Below are positions 26,805-37,800 of a stretch of 64,000 nucleotides of DNA, one piece after another. Within the stretch, counting starts at the first letter, position 1. Each line of letters opens with the position of its first letter. The position numbers and the translations under genes were made by a program. The notes under the pieces are model-generated. The model was given only the letters and a program-made list of their open reading frames with translations, did no database searches and was not told the origin of the DNA. The stretch is from an uncultured Prevotella sp. (GTDB lineage Bacteria; Bacteroidota; Bacteroidia; Bacteroidales; Bacteroidaceae): contig CAKPZJ010000007.1 in the NCBI GenBank assembly GCA_934204655.1, positions 34,417 through 98,416 on the forward strand, read 5' to 3'.

Positions 26805-28019
26805 ATGTATGATATTAATAAGGTGCGGGCCGACTTCCCCATCCTCGGCCGCACCATCTACAATAAGCCGTTGGTGTACTTAGACAACGGTGCCACCACC
26901 CAGAAACCCCTGTGTGTACTCGATGCCATGCGCGATGAGTACCTTAATGTCAACTCCAACGTACACCGCGGCGTACACTGGATGTCGCAGCAGGCCACCG
27001 AGCTACACGAGGCCGCCCGCGAGACGGTGCGCAGCTTTATCCATGCCGCCTCGACTACTGAGATAGTGTTCACCCGCGGCACCACCGAGGGCCTCAACCT
27101 CGTGGCATCGTCCTTTACCGATGCCTTCATGCACGAGGGCGACGAGGTCATAGTCTCGGTCATGGAGCACCACTCCAATATAGTGCCCTGGCAGCTCCAG
27201 GCACAGAAGCGGGGCATCAAGCTGCGCGTAATCCCCATGAACGACCGTGGCGAGCTGCTCATGGACGAGTACGAGCGCCTCTTTACGCCCCGTACGCGCA
27301 TCGTCAGCGTGTGCCATGTCAGCAATGTGCTGGGCACGGTAAACCCCATGAAGCAGATTATCAGCATAGCCCATGCCCACGGCGTGCCCGTGATGGTCGA
27401 CGGGGCCCAGAGCGCGCCCCACATGCCCATCGACGTACAGCAGATGGACTGCGACTTCTTTGCTTTCAGCGGCCACAAGATGTATGGCCCCACCGGCGTG
27501 GGTGTGCTCTATGGCAAGGAGGACTGGCTGGACCGCCTGCCTCCCTATCAGGGCGGCGGCGAGATGATAGAGAACGTCAGCTTCGACCACACTACCTTCG
27601 AGCGACCTCCCCTCAAGTTCGAGGCCGGTACTCCTGACTATATTGCCACCAACGGACTGGCCAAGGCCATCAACTACATGGAGCAGTTAGGCATGGACAA
27701 CATCTACCAGCACGAACACGACCTTACGCGCTACGCCATGGACCGCCTGGGTGCTATCCCTGGCATGCGCATCTTCGGCTGCGCCCCCGACAAGGATGCC
27801 GTTATCAGTTTCCTGGTGGGCCAGATACACCACATGGACATGGGTACCCTCCTGGACCGCCTGGGCATCGCCGTGCGCACTGGTCACCATTGTGCCCAGC
27901 CCCTCATAGACCGTCTGGGCATCCTTGGCACCGTGCGTGCCTCTTTCGGCTTGTACAACACCCGTGCCGAGGTCGACGTGCTGGCCGAGGGCATCGAGCG
28001 CGTAGCCCGCATGTTCTGA
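26805..28019 (+). CDS. sufS: Cysteine desulfurase SufS
   Basis: About 404 residues from MYDINKVRADFPIL. The PLP-binding lysine is K225 in FSGHKMYGPTG. The active-site cysteine is C363 in RTGHHCAQPL, the group II (SufS/CsdA) pattern. It supplies sulfane sulfur to the SufBCD scaffold. No sufE or sufU gene is present in the window. The ATG at 26805 is chosen over longer open frames, which overlap sufD. Confidence 0.96.
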   Translation: MYDINKVRADFPILGRTIYNKPLVYLDNGATTQKPLCVLDAMRDEYLNVNSNVHRGVHWMSQQATELHEAARETVRSFIHAASTTEIVFTRGTTEGLNLVASSFTDAFMHEGDEVIVSVMEHHSNIVPWQLQAQKRGIKLRVIPMNDRGELLMDEYERLFTPRTRIVSVCHVSNVLGTVNPMKQIISIAHAHGVPVMVDGAQSAPHMPIDVQQMDCDFFAFSGHKMYGPTGVGVLYGKEDWLDRLPPYQGGGEMIENVSFDHTTFERPPLKFEAGTPDYIATNGLAKAINYMEQLGMDNIYQHEHDLTRYAMDRLGAIPGMRIFGCAPDKDAVISFLVGQIHHMDMGTLLDRLGIAVRTGHHCAQPLIDRLGILGTVRASFGLYNTRAEVDVLAEGIERVARMF

Positions 28020-28068
28020 CAGCCGCCCAGACACCCTCAGCACACATCTACCCGACACTATATCCACT

Positions 28069-30387
28069 ATGAAACAAGTCAACCGATTAGCGGGATTCCT
28101 GTTCCTGCTCTGCGCGGTGCCCACCCTGATGGTGGCGCGCCCCTCGCTCATCCAGTATGTCAACACCCACATAGGCACAGGCGCCTTTAAAGGGCGCTGG
28201 AGCCCTGGCAACGAGGCCAAGGGCCAGTGTATGCCCGCCGTGCTGGTGCCCAACGGCATGAACGCCTGGACACCGCAGACCGAGGCCACCGAGCGCCACG
28301 GTGTATGCCCGTTCTATGCGCCCCATGACAACGGGGGCGATGCCAAAGGTGGCTCCCAGCAGCAGGGCGAGGTCGTGGGCCAGCTACAGGGTTTCCGCTG
28401 CTCACACTGGATGAACGGCAGTAACACTCAGGACTTCGGTTCGCTCACCATCATGCCCATGATAGACTCGGTGCCGTCGTCGCCCGCCCGCCGCACTTCG
28501 GCCTTCACCATGGCCGGCATGACCCACCGGCCCGACTACCTGGCCATGGACCTCTACGGAGGTACCATCAAGGTAGAGCTGACGGCCACGGCCCGCACGG
28601 GCATCTTCCGCCTCACTTTTAACAAGAGCGGCCGGGCCTACATCCTCGTCACCCCCAACAGCGACTACAACGATGCCGCCATCGAGGGCTACGGCCAGAT
28701 GGCCCAGGGCAAGCAGCGCTACACCGAAGTATCGGCCATCAGCCAGGTACACCGTCTGTACCAGGGCCGCGGCCAGCGCGCCGGATTTGCCGCCCACTAC
28801 CTCGTGCTGGTCAACAAGACCGAGGGGGTGAGCCACGTCAGAAAGACCGAGGGCAACCGCCAGCTCTACTACATGTCGTTCACCGTCAAGGCTGGCGAGC
28901 AGGTGCTCGTCAAGGTGGGCAACTCGTACTGCGACCTGCGCGGTGCCCAGCGCAATATAGAGCAGGAGTGCCCCCACTGGAACTTCGACCAGGTACACCG
29001 CGACCTCACCCGTATCTGGGAGAAGCGCCTGGCCGCCATCACCGTTAGCGGTGCCACCGACCGCGATAAGGTCAAGTTCTACACCTCACTCTACCACGCT
29101 TCCTTCTTGCCCAGTATGTTCAACGATGTTGACGGCCGCTACCCCTCCTTTGGTGGCGGCAAGCATATCATGCACACCGATGGGGTGTACTACGACGGCT
29201 ATAGCCTGTGGGACACTTTCCGTGCCCTGCATCCGCTGCTGAGCATACTCTACCCGCAGCAGTCGGGCCACATGATGCAGTCGCTGGTAGACAAGTACAG
29301 GCAGGGGGGATGGCTGCCCATCTTCCCGGCATGGAACAGCTATACCTCTGAGATGATAGGCGACCCCTGCGCGTCGCTCTTTGCCGACGCCTATATCAAG
29401 GGGATACGCAACTTTGACGTGCAGACAGCTTACGAGGCGCTGCTCAAGAACGCCTATCAGCAGCCGGCCTCATTTGCTGATTACAAAGACGGCAAGGGCC
29501 GTCGCGCCCTTGTGTCATACATGAAATATGGGTACATCCCGTTAGAAGATCCGGTGCGCGAGGCTTTCCACCAGCGCGAACAGGTGAGCCGGACACTGGA
29601 GTATGCCTATGCCGACTACTGCGTGGCGCGGCTGGCCGAAGCCTTGGGACACCAGGCGGTGGCCGACAGCCTGTACGCACGGTCTAAGAACTATCGCAAT
29701 GTGTTCGACCCGCGTATAGGCTACGTCATGGGGCGCCACGCCGACGGCTCGTTCATCACGGGCAAGCGTCCCGACCAGGGCCAGTCGTTCATCACCGAGG
29801 GCAACCCATGCCAGTACAGCTGGTTTGTGCCCCACGATGTGTACGGCCTGTTCGACTGCATGGGTGGCCGCCATGAGTACCTGCTCCGCCTCGACTCCAT
29901 GTTTACCGCCCACCGCATGTGGCACGGCAATGAGCCCAGCCACCACATAGCTTACCTCTACAACTACGTGGGCAAGCCCTGGCTGTCGGCCCAGCGTGTG
30001 CGCCACCTGATGGACACTGAGTACGGCCTGGGCCCCGACGGCCTGTCGGGCAATGACGATGCCGGCCAGATGGCTGCGTGGTACGTCTTCTCGGCCTTGG
30101 GCTTCTACCCCGTATGTCCGGGTAGCGGCTACTACGTCTTGGCCAGTCCCTCGTTTGGCAGCGCCACCCTGCACATGGCCAGCGGCAAGCGCTTCACCAT
30201 TGTGGCCCATGGCGCGTCGGACCAGAACATCTATATACAGAGCGCCCGCCTCAACGGTCGCCCATACGACCTCAACTACCTCAGCCATGCCGACATAGCC
30301 GCCGGGGGCACACTGGTATTCGAGATGGGAAGCCGTCCCAACGAGCACTGGGGCAGCGCCCAGGCCAGCTGTCCGCCTGCCCGCTAA
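28069..30387 (+). CDS. GH92 family alpha-mannosidase, secreted
   Basis: 772 residues with a signal peptide (MKQVNRLAGFLFLLCAVPTL). GH92 hallmarks include YVNTHIGTG at the mature N-terminus, YDGYSLWDTFRALHPL in the middle, NEPSHHIAYLYNYVGKPW, and the catalytic GNDDAGQMAAWYVFSALGFY beginning at about residue 661. The family consists of calcium-dependent inverting exo-alpha-mannosidases acting on N-glycans or fungal mannan. There are no SusC/SusD genes beside it, so it is not in a polysaccharide utilisation locus here. Confidence 0.95.
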   Translation: MKQVNRLAGFLFLLCAVPTLMVARPSLIQYVNTHIGTGAFKGRWSPGNEAKGQCMPAVLVPNGMNAWTPQTEATERHGVCPFYAPHDNGGDAKGGSQQQGEVVGQLQGFRCSHWMNGSNTQDFGSLTIMPMIDSVPSSPARRTSAFTMAGMTHRPDYLAMDLYGGTIKVELTATARTGIFRLTFNKSGRAYILVTPNSDYNDAAIEGYGQMAQGKQRYTEVSAISQVHRLYQGRGQRAGFAAHYLVLVNKTEGVSHVRKTEGNRQLYYMSFTVKAGEQVLVKVGNSYCDLRGAQRNIEQECPHWNFDQVHRDLTRIWEKRLAAITVSGATDRDKVKFYTSLYHASFLPSMFNDVDGRYPSFGGGKHIMHTDGVYYDGYSLWDTFRALHPLLSILYPQQSGHMMQSLVDKYRQGGWLPIFPAWNSYTSEMIGDPCASLFADAYIKGIRNFDVQTAYEALLKNAYQQPASFADYKDGKGRRALVSYMKYGYIPLEDPVREAFHQREQVSRTLEYAYADYCVARLAEALGHQAVADSLYARSKNYRNVFDPRIGYVMGRHADGSFITGKRPDQGQSFITEGNPCQYSWFVPHDVYGLFDCMGGRHEYLLRLDSMFTAHRMWHGNEPSHHIAYLYNYVGKPWLSAQRVRHLMDTEYGLGPDGLSGNDDAGQMAAWYVFSALGFYPVCPGSGYYVLASPSFGSATLHMASGKRFTIVAHGASDQNIYIQSARLNGRPYDLNYLSHADIAAGGTLVFEMGSRPNEHWGSAQASCPPAR

Positions 30388-30403
30388 GTGGCAGACCAGC
30401 GGC

Positions 30404-30694
30404 TTAGAGGGTCGCGCGGCACTTCAGCACGGCATGGAGCAGCCAGGCCACACACAGAGCCCGCAGGACTAACGGCCCGCTAACCGGAAACGCGGCAAAG
30501 AGGAAGGCCGTCTGGGCATTGAGCAACAGCAGTGTCTGCCTGATGCCTACGGGCCGCTCCAGCACCGCCGTATAATAGCGGCTCAGGGCCACGAGGGGCC
30601 ACCGGAGTGCGGCGGCTGTCTGCCTCAGTATGGGGCCTATCTGGGTGGTACTCGGTGTGTAGGCTGTGGGGGTCATTGTTATGTCTCTCTTCAT
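30404..30694 (-). CDS. Small uncharacterised membrane protein
   Basis: About 96 residues from MKRDITMTPTAYTPSTTQIG, with two hydrophobic segments (RQTLLLLNAQTAFLFAAF and GPLVLRALCVAWLLHAVL). I recognise no family. A TAGCTTTG box (TAnnTTTG) at 30727-30734 on the minus strand lies about 33 nt upstream of this ATG, which favours it over an ATG upstream of the box. It is convergent with the GH92 gene, 16 nt away. Confidence 0.55.
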   Translation of the reverse strand: MKRDITMTPTAYTPSTTQIGPILRQTAAALRWPLVALSRYYTAVLERPVGIRQTLLLLNAQTAFLFAAFPVSGPLVLRALCVAWLLHAVLKCRATL

Positions 30695-30726
30695 ATCGGT
30701 AATGTTTTTAGTTCTCTTTACAAGGG

Positions 30727-30734
30727 CAAAGCTA
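30727..30734 (-). promoter_or_regulatory. -7 box for the small membrane protein gene
   Basis: The minus strand reads TAGCTTTG, matching TAnnTTTG, about 33 nt before the ATG at 30694. Confidence 0.45.
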
Positions 30735-30813
30735 CCCATATAGTGCGCACAAATGGTTCAACGTTCCGATTTTATTAGTTAAAAAATTCCTATTTATAAC
30801 ATACGTTAACATA

Positions 30814-31434
30814 ATGACACCCAAAACACCATTAAAGAGCCACTTCTACACCGGCCTTACCGAGGCCGGGTGCGACGAGGCAGGCCGCGGCTGCCTGGCT
30901 GGCAGCGTGTATGCGGCTGCCGTCATCCTGCCCGACGGCTACGACAACCCCGGCCTCAACGACTCTAAGCAGATGAGTGAGCGGCAGCGCTATTCGCTAC
31001 GCGAGCAGGTGATGCGCGATGCCGTGGCGTGGGCCGTGGGGGTAGTTACGCCCGACGAGATAGACCATATCAACATCCTCAACGCCAGTATCCTGGCCAT
31101 GCACCGCGCCCTGGACCAGCTCAGCGTTCGCCCCCAGGCCGTCATCGTCGACGGCAACCGCTTCAAGCCCTATGGCGACCTGCCCTACACCACCATCGTC
31201 AAGGGCGACGGCAAGTATCAGGCCATCGCCGCTGCCAGCATCCTGGCCAAGACTTTCCGCGACGACTACATGGCCCGTCTGGATGCCGAATATCCCATGT
31301 ATGGCTGGCGCAAGAACAAGGGCTACCCCACCCGCGAGCACCGCGAGGCCATACGCCAGCATGGCATCAGCCCCTACCATCGCCGTAGCTACAATCTGTT
31401 AGGCAGCGAGCTCAGCCTCAACTTCGAGCCATAG
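30814..31434 (+). CDS. rnhB: Ribonuclease HII
   Basis: 206 residues. The catalytic motif DEAGRG is at 21-26, then [18 protein letters not shown] and [13 protein letters not shown], all typical of RNase HII. It removes RNA from RNA-DNA hybrids and misincorporated ribonucleotides. It is a single gene preceded by an AT-rich leader. Confidence 0.97.
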   Translation: MTPKTPLKSHFYTGLTEAGCDEAGRGCLAGSVYAAAVILPDGYDNPGLNDSKQMSERQRYSLREQVMRDAVAWAVGVVTPDEIDHINILNASILAMHRALDQLSVRPQAVIVDGNRFKPYGDLPYTTIVKGDGKYQAIAAASILAKTFRDDYMARLDAEYPMYGWRKNKGYPTREHREAIRQHGISPYHRRSYNLLGSELSLNFEP

Positions 31435-31530
31435 CAAGGCCAATGGCCATGATGACCGCGCGCTGCTTGCAGGAGCGTCTCCACCATGACTGAGGTGACT
31501 GGTGGCGGTTCCGAGGCAGTAGCAGAAAAA

Positions 31531-31610
31531 GAGAAGACCGGCCTTTACGTTTCTAATGACGGCTCCCAGCACGCTAAAGAGGGCTCCGGGAAATGTAAAG
31601 GTCGGTCTCT
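31531..31610 (+). repeat. 78-bp inverted-terminus repeat, copy B
   Basis: It has a left terminus AGACCGGCCTTTACG and right terminus TGTAAAGGTCGGTCT (inverted), with two internal direct repeats (TAATGACGGCTCCCAGC and a diverged AAAGAGGGCTCC). It lies in the 400-bp gap between rnhB and the GLUG-protein gene. The gap also holds an A/G tract (31661-31700, minus) and a GC stem-loop (31712-31746, minus). Confidence 0.85.
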
Positions 31611-31660
31611 ACGAATGGAATGATAGTTCCCGTTGCCGTGGAGCACCCCTCCGCCCCCGT

Positions 31661-31700
31661 ACCTTTTACCTTTTTGCTTTTTTACCTTTTTACTTTTCAA
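31661..31700 (-). repeat. A/G-rich tract, copy B
   Basis: On the minus strand it reads GAAAAGTAAAAAGGTAAAA, then a run of AAGCAAAAAGG, nearly the same as 2627-2664. Confidence 0.7.
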
Positions 31701-31711
31701 TTATTAGTCGT

Positions 31712-31746
31712 GAATCCCTCCTTGGGGAAACTCAGGGCCTTTCCAC
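31712..31746 (-). repeat. GC-rich stem-loop of the composite repeat, copy B
   Basis: On the minus strand: GTGGAAAGGCCCTGAG, then TTTCCCCAAGGAGGGATTC. It matches the stem-loops at 3034-3072 and 44488-44516 and lies directly before the A/G tract. Confidence 0.6.
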
Positions 31747-31756
31747 AAATAACCGA

Positions 31757-31797
31757 AAAAAGGGCCGGACTTCCATTGGGAAATCCAGCCCTTATTA
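31757..31797 (-). terminator. Intrinsic terminator of the GLUG-repeat surface protein gene
   Basis: On the minus strand AAGGGCTGGATTTCC pairs with GGAAGTCCGGCCCTT around a CAAT loop and is followed by TTTT. This is a strong intrinsic terminator about 40 nt after the stop codon at 31837. Confidence 0.8.
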
Positions 31798-31836
31798 TTA
31801 GGTCCGCAAAGGATGAGCGGACTGCTGTAGGAGCGG

Positions 31837-34800
31837 TTAGAGAACTACCTTCTCGCTCTTCTTAGAACCGTCCTTGTAGGTCTTTACCACTACATATACA
31901 GCCTTCTCGCCAGCCTTAGGAGCGGCGACCTTCACACCAGAGGTGGTGAAGTACTCTTTCTTGACTACGCCAGCCTCAGACTCAACGGTGGTGACACCGT
32001 TGACAACGCTTGTTACCTTGCAGTCAACTTCCAGCTCGGCAGTGCTCTCGCCGGCAGTCAGGGTAAGGGTCAGCGTACCTGTGAAAGGCTTGTTGAAGTG
32101 TACCTTGTTGCCGTCTACCACTACATCGGCATTGTCGGTGGTGATGGTTACACCCTCGGGATGTCCGATGAAGAAGTCCTTGGTGGCCACCTGGGCAGCC
32201 ATGTCGGCAGCGTCAAGCAGTATGGCGGCAGCGTTGACCTTGGCATCGTCCGTGTCGCAGAATCCCTGCAGAACGGGCATCGTGTAGTCGTCATAGCTCT
32301 TCCAGGCATCGCCCATGTCTAACTTGAGCAGGTCGGCGTATGCCAGTGCGGTGCCAGCAGTGTTGACGCCCTCAGAGGCGAGCTCCTTTACATAGTACAC
32401 GTTCTTCACGTAGTTGTAGTCAGGGTTCCAGGTCTTGGGGTTGTCGGTCATCTTGACACCAATGATCATGGCGCAAGTGTCGGCAGGGGCCTCTACTGTA
32501 CCTGCGAAGTAGCTGTCCTCGATGCGGGTGCCTATTACGACACCATTGCGCTCTGAGCCAACCACAGAGTAGCCTATAAGGCCACCCACACGGGCCACGC
32601 CCTTGACAGTACCATAGCTATACACATTCTTATAGTGACCGCCACCCTGACCGGCGACACCGCCAATACCGTAGCAGGTCTTGGCATCGGTACCCGAGCA
32701 GGTTACGTCACCCAGGTTGTAGCAGTTGGTGATGGTGGTGCCGCCATAGGCGTTGTAACCTATCAGACCACCAGCACGGTTGCTGGTAGTAGTGATGTCG
32801 CCAGAGTTCCAGCAGTTAGACATCACCGTGTTGTTACCGGTAAGGGCAGCAACAATACCGCCGAGGCCGAAACCGCCCTCGATGTCGCCTGTGTTGTAAC
32901 AGCTGTCGACAACGCTGTAGTTGGCAGCATAAGCTACAATACCGGCGCCCTGGTTACCAGAGGCGAAAATGTCGCCCTCGTTGTGACAGCCAATGAAGCG
33001 AACCGGATTCTGTTCAGAGAATGAACCCTTATAGTAGCATGCTATACCAGCAGCGTAAACCGGCTTCTGCGAGAGGATGGTTCCGCTGTTCCAGCAGTTC
33101 TTAAAGGTAGAGCCTGCAGTGTACACGCCAATGATACCGGCGGTATAGGTGCTCGAGGCGGTGCTGTTGATGGTCGACGAGATGTCGCCCGTGTTGTAGC
33201 AGCCTTCCATATAGTACTTAGAGTGACCAGATGAGCTACCCTCGACGATCAGTCCGGCGTTGTTGGTAGCCGAAGAGATGCTGGCCGTGTTGTAGCAGTC
33301 CTTCAAGTAGTAAGGCTCAGAGCCCTTAGAGGCTGTGGCCATACCGATGAGACCAGCCAGCGTACATACGGTGGCAGGACTGGTAGCCACTACCTCGCCC
33401 GTGTTGTAGCAACCTATGAGCGTATCGGGATAGCAGGTTCCGATCAGTCCGGCAAGGTAACACTTGTTGAGTTTAGAGGTGGTTCCCGAACCGGTGTACG
33501 ACACCTTGCCCTTGTTACCACAGTTAACGTACTTCACGCCAGTGTTGCTATAACCTACCAGACCGGCAGTGTAAGCACCGGCAGAGGCAACCTCGCCCTC
33601 GTTGACACAGTCGGTGAGCTGAGCACCGGTCTGGGCAATACCTACGAGGCCACCCAGGTAGCTCTTAGTACCGCCTTTGACCTTGGCGCGGTTGATAACG
33701 TTCTTGAGTTTACCTGACAGGCTACCTACCACAGCACCGTTCTTGGAATAGGTTGTGGTGAGCGAGCCCTTTACAGTCAGGTCGTGTACATAAGCGTTCT
33801 TGCCCAAAGCCTTGAATAGGATACCCTCTTCATCGGCCCTAGCGGTGTAATTGGCAGTTACTGTCATGCCGTTGCCATCGAGCTCGCCATCGAATATGGT
33901 TACATTGTCTGACGAGAAGGGATGGATGAGCAGGTTGAAGGTAAGGTTGGCGGTGAGCTTCACTACCTTGCCAGTCATAGGCTCGCCACAAGTGGCCATA
34001 TAGGTGGCAAATGAGTTCCACTCGTTGCTACTCTTAATCAGATAAGGATCGGTGGCGGTACCGGCACCTGTCAGAGGGATAGCCGGACGGCTTTCTACAA
34101 CGAAGGGCTTGGTGTAGCCACTCTTGTAGGTAGCTGTAAGCGTATCAATGACAAGCGTGGTTACCGAGGCGGGAGCCACGAGTGTGTTGCCATTAATCTT
34201 GAATACCGAACCATCCTTCAGCGACCATGTGCAGTCGGCATCGGTGCTGAGGTTGACATCCTTCTTCAGGTCGGCCACGGTATGGCCGGCCGGCACGCTG
34301 ATGATGATGCTACGGGTTACCTTGACAGAAGGCTCATCGGCAAACTGCTTCAGTACCGGGTATTTTCCGGCTTCGAACGACCACAGCTCGGTAGAGTAGT
34401 TGGCCAGGGCCTTGCCGCTGGTCAGTACACTGGTCTCTACGGCCTTGGTGCCCTCGAGTGTAGTGTTACCATTGGCCTTGTGCAGGGTTATCTGTCCGTC
34501 GTAGTAGTTGTCCTGGCATACACCATTGGTACCAGTCTGGCCGCCAATAGCGCCTACCTCAATCTTGCTTGTCGACAGCGAAGTACCGTAGTTGATACAG
34601 TTGATAACGTCGTTGTGGTAATCGTAAGTAGTAGAGGCTGCCTCGTTGAGCGAACCAGAGATACCGGCCACACGGCCGTAGCCATAAGTGGTACCCGAGT
34701 TAACGCAGTTGATAACGCGGCCACCAGTCTGTCCACCGCAGATACCGCCAACGCCGTTGAGCTTGTTAACCTTAGAGCCCGAGATAAAGGTAGAGATGAC

Positions 34801-37800
34801 CTTGCACTCGATGGTACCGGTGTTCTCACAGTTTTCTATCAGTCCATAGTTCGTACCGCTGATACCACCTACGTTCATGTAGCCGCTGGTGATGTTACCG
34901 GCGTTGAAGCAGTTGCGGATTACGGCACCTTTCTGGTTCTGTCCGGCAATACCACCTATCCAGCAGCTGTAGCCCCGGACTTTGGCGTAGTTGCGGCAGT
35001 TCTCGATGGTACCATAGTTGTAACCTACCAGGGCACCCGAAGTAGCCCACAGTTCAGTAAGGTCGCAGTCGGCGGCGATGTTCAGGTTCTTCAGGCTACC
35101 ATTGGAACCCATACGGCCGACGAAGCCCTTGTAGCCAATACACTTACCGACAGTAGGCGTACCCATCTTATTGGCAGTAGGAGCGGTAGTCCAGGTCATG
35201 GAGTTCTTGATAACCATGTTGTGGATGGTATGTCCGTCGCCGTCGATATGTCCGGCAAACTGTACGTGAGCATCCGATGAGCCAGTGATGATGCAGGCGC
35301 AGATACCTAAGAACTCGGGATCCTTCTGCAGGTCTATATCGTTGGTAATCTTAAAGTATGTATCGGGGAAGAGCTGCTGCTTAACGGTGGTAACCTTAGA
35401 CAGGGTTACCAGGTCAGCCTTGGTCTTCAGCAGATAGGGCTTCTCGGCAGTTCCCTCGCCTTCGAAGGGGATAGGAGATACCTTCAGAGCCAGCATACGG
35501 GCACCTACGCCCTGGTTAACGAAGTAAATGGTATCGGTGCCAAACTCTTCCTTGAGCTTCAGGGTCGTTCCGCTGATGGCAGAGTAGGCTCCCTCGTCTA
35601 CCAACTTGCCTTCCTTGTAGTATTTCACGGCAGTGGCACCCAGCAGAGTGAGCTTGGCGTCGCGGGTCACCTTGTCGAGCGAGCTGCCGTCAGCCAGATT
35701 TAATGCGCTGGCACTGAACTTAGCAGCCTCGGTGTCGTCCATACCTTTCAGACGAGGATAAGCACCCTCGGTAAAGGTCCATACCGAAGCATCGAAGCCC
35801 TTAACACCAGAACCGGCAGTAAGCTCGGCTGTGGTGGCACTAAAGGCAGTAGAACCGAAGTTGGTTATCTGCTTGTCAAAGTAGATGTTCTCCAGTGTGG
35901 GGTTAGCTCCGTCCATCACGGTACCCAGTATCTCGCGGCGCTCGGTCTCGGGCTTGTACTGGTAGGTCTCTGCCTCTACGTTGCCTGCGGCATAGCTGCT
36001 CTTGATAGAGCTCTCGCAGAGTGTTCCTGCTGCGTTCTTCCAGTTGCGTACATAACCGGTAATACCGCCGGCATAACGAGAAGCGGAACTTACAACCTCT
36101 ACGTTGCTGTAACTATTGGTTATAGAACCATAGAGATTACCTACCACACCGCCTACGGCTGCCTGGTTACCATAACCATAGACAGTACCGGTGGCATAAC
36201 ACTTATCGATAGTGCCCTGGTAGCAGACACCGGCCACGCCACCCAGACTCAGGTCAGAGGTATAGCGGCCGTCGAGCGTACCAGAGAAGTAGCACTTCTC
36301 GGCATGGCCCATATAAAGCGAACCGACTACACCACCCGAAGGATAGGTAGCTGTAACGCCACCAGCCTTGATGCTTACGTTCACGGCGTAACAGTTGCTG
36401 ATGGTACTGTTAATCTGTCCGGCTACACCGCCGGCATATCCGAAGGCACCCGTAATGTTAGAGGTAGTAACGTTACAATCGGTTATGTTGCGGGCAATGG
36501 CGGCGATACCGGCAGCACCTGTCTGACCCGTATTGCTTACCACGGAGTTGGTAACCTGGCAGTTCTGTATGTCGCCCAGCGTCCATGCAGCCACTACACC
36601 AGCATAGTAATTGGCGGCCTGAACCTCGGCCTTGTCAAACTTGACGTTCTTGATAACACTGAGAGTGTCAGCCTTACCGAAGAGACCGGCATAGCCATTG
36701 GCACCGGTGTTTACGGTAAGACCCTTGATGGTGTGTCCGTTACCGTCGAATGTTCCGGCAAACTGGTGCGACCAGTCGGCACCGATAGGCTGGAAGCGGT
36801 AGCCCGACATATCAATGTCGTTCTCCATGCGGAAGTACTTGCCTAAGAAGGGACGTGCGTAGAGCGACTTGCCATAGGCTATGGTAGGCTCCTCGCTGTT
36901 AACTTTGTCAGAAAGCAGCACCAAGTCGTCGAGAGTCTTCAGCTTATAGGGATTGGCCTCGGTACCCTCGCCTTCAAAGTTGGTTACCGAGAGTTTCGGA
37001 TAAGTAATGTCGAAAGTAGTCTCAATCTTTCCGTTAATCATGGCGCCCAGATAATATTTTGAGGCAAGCAGCGTCCAGCCGCCCCAGGTTATCTGGCGAT
37101 TGTTGGTAGACTTGTCGCAGTTGATTACGGCAGCGTAAGAGGAGAGCCCGCTGTAGTTGTCCTTGAAGGTAGCGGCCACAGTAGACCAGTCGCCATTGGT
37201 GGCGTCCTTGCGCGCAATCTGTTGGGCTATCTTGCCAGTAAGGTCGCGCTGCAGTTCTATCTCTACGGTTTGTCCGTAGTTGGCAAAGTTGCGTATAGAG
37301 AGTACATTGGCCGACTGCTGCACGGCATATACACCGAAGGACACGTCCTGCAGCTTCGACTCCTTAGAGTTCCACACACGATAAGACATCGTGGCATTGG
37401 CCTTGACGAACTCTGTGCCGTACATGGCGCAGAAGAACTTGTCAGCATTGGTGCCGCTCTTGATAAAGAGGCCCCACCATGAGTCGAGGGTTATCGTTCC
37501 GTCATCGTTGAGTTTACCAGTAATCTGTGACTTACGGTCGGGCTTGCCCTCATTGGTACACACAGCCAGGTCGAAGTCGCCATAAGTAGCGTTCTTGCCT
37601 ACCACCTGGTTAGGGATGGTAATGGTCTTGGCCTGTGTGTCAATCTTGGCACTCACCACGATACCTGCCTCATAGAAGTTGGTAATGGTAATAGAATCGG
37701 CGTAGCCCGCCTTGGGGGCGATGACTACGGCATGACCACCATCGTTGCCCGATGAGATAAGGGTCTTGTAGGTCATCACGCAGTCGGTAGCCTTGGTCAG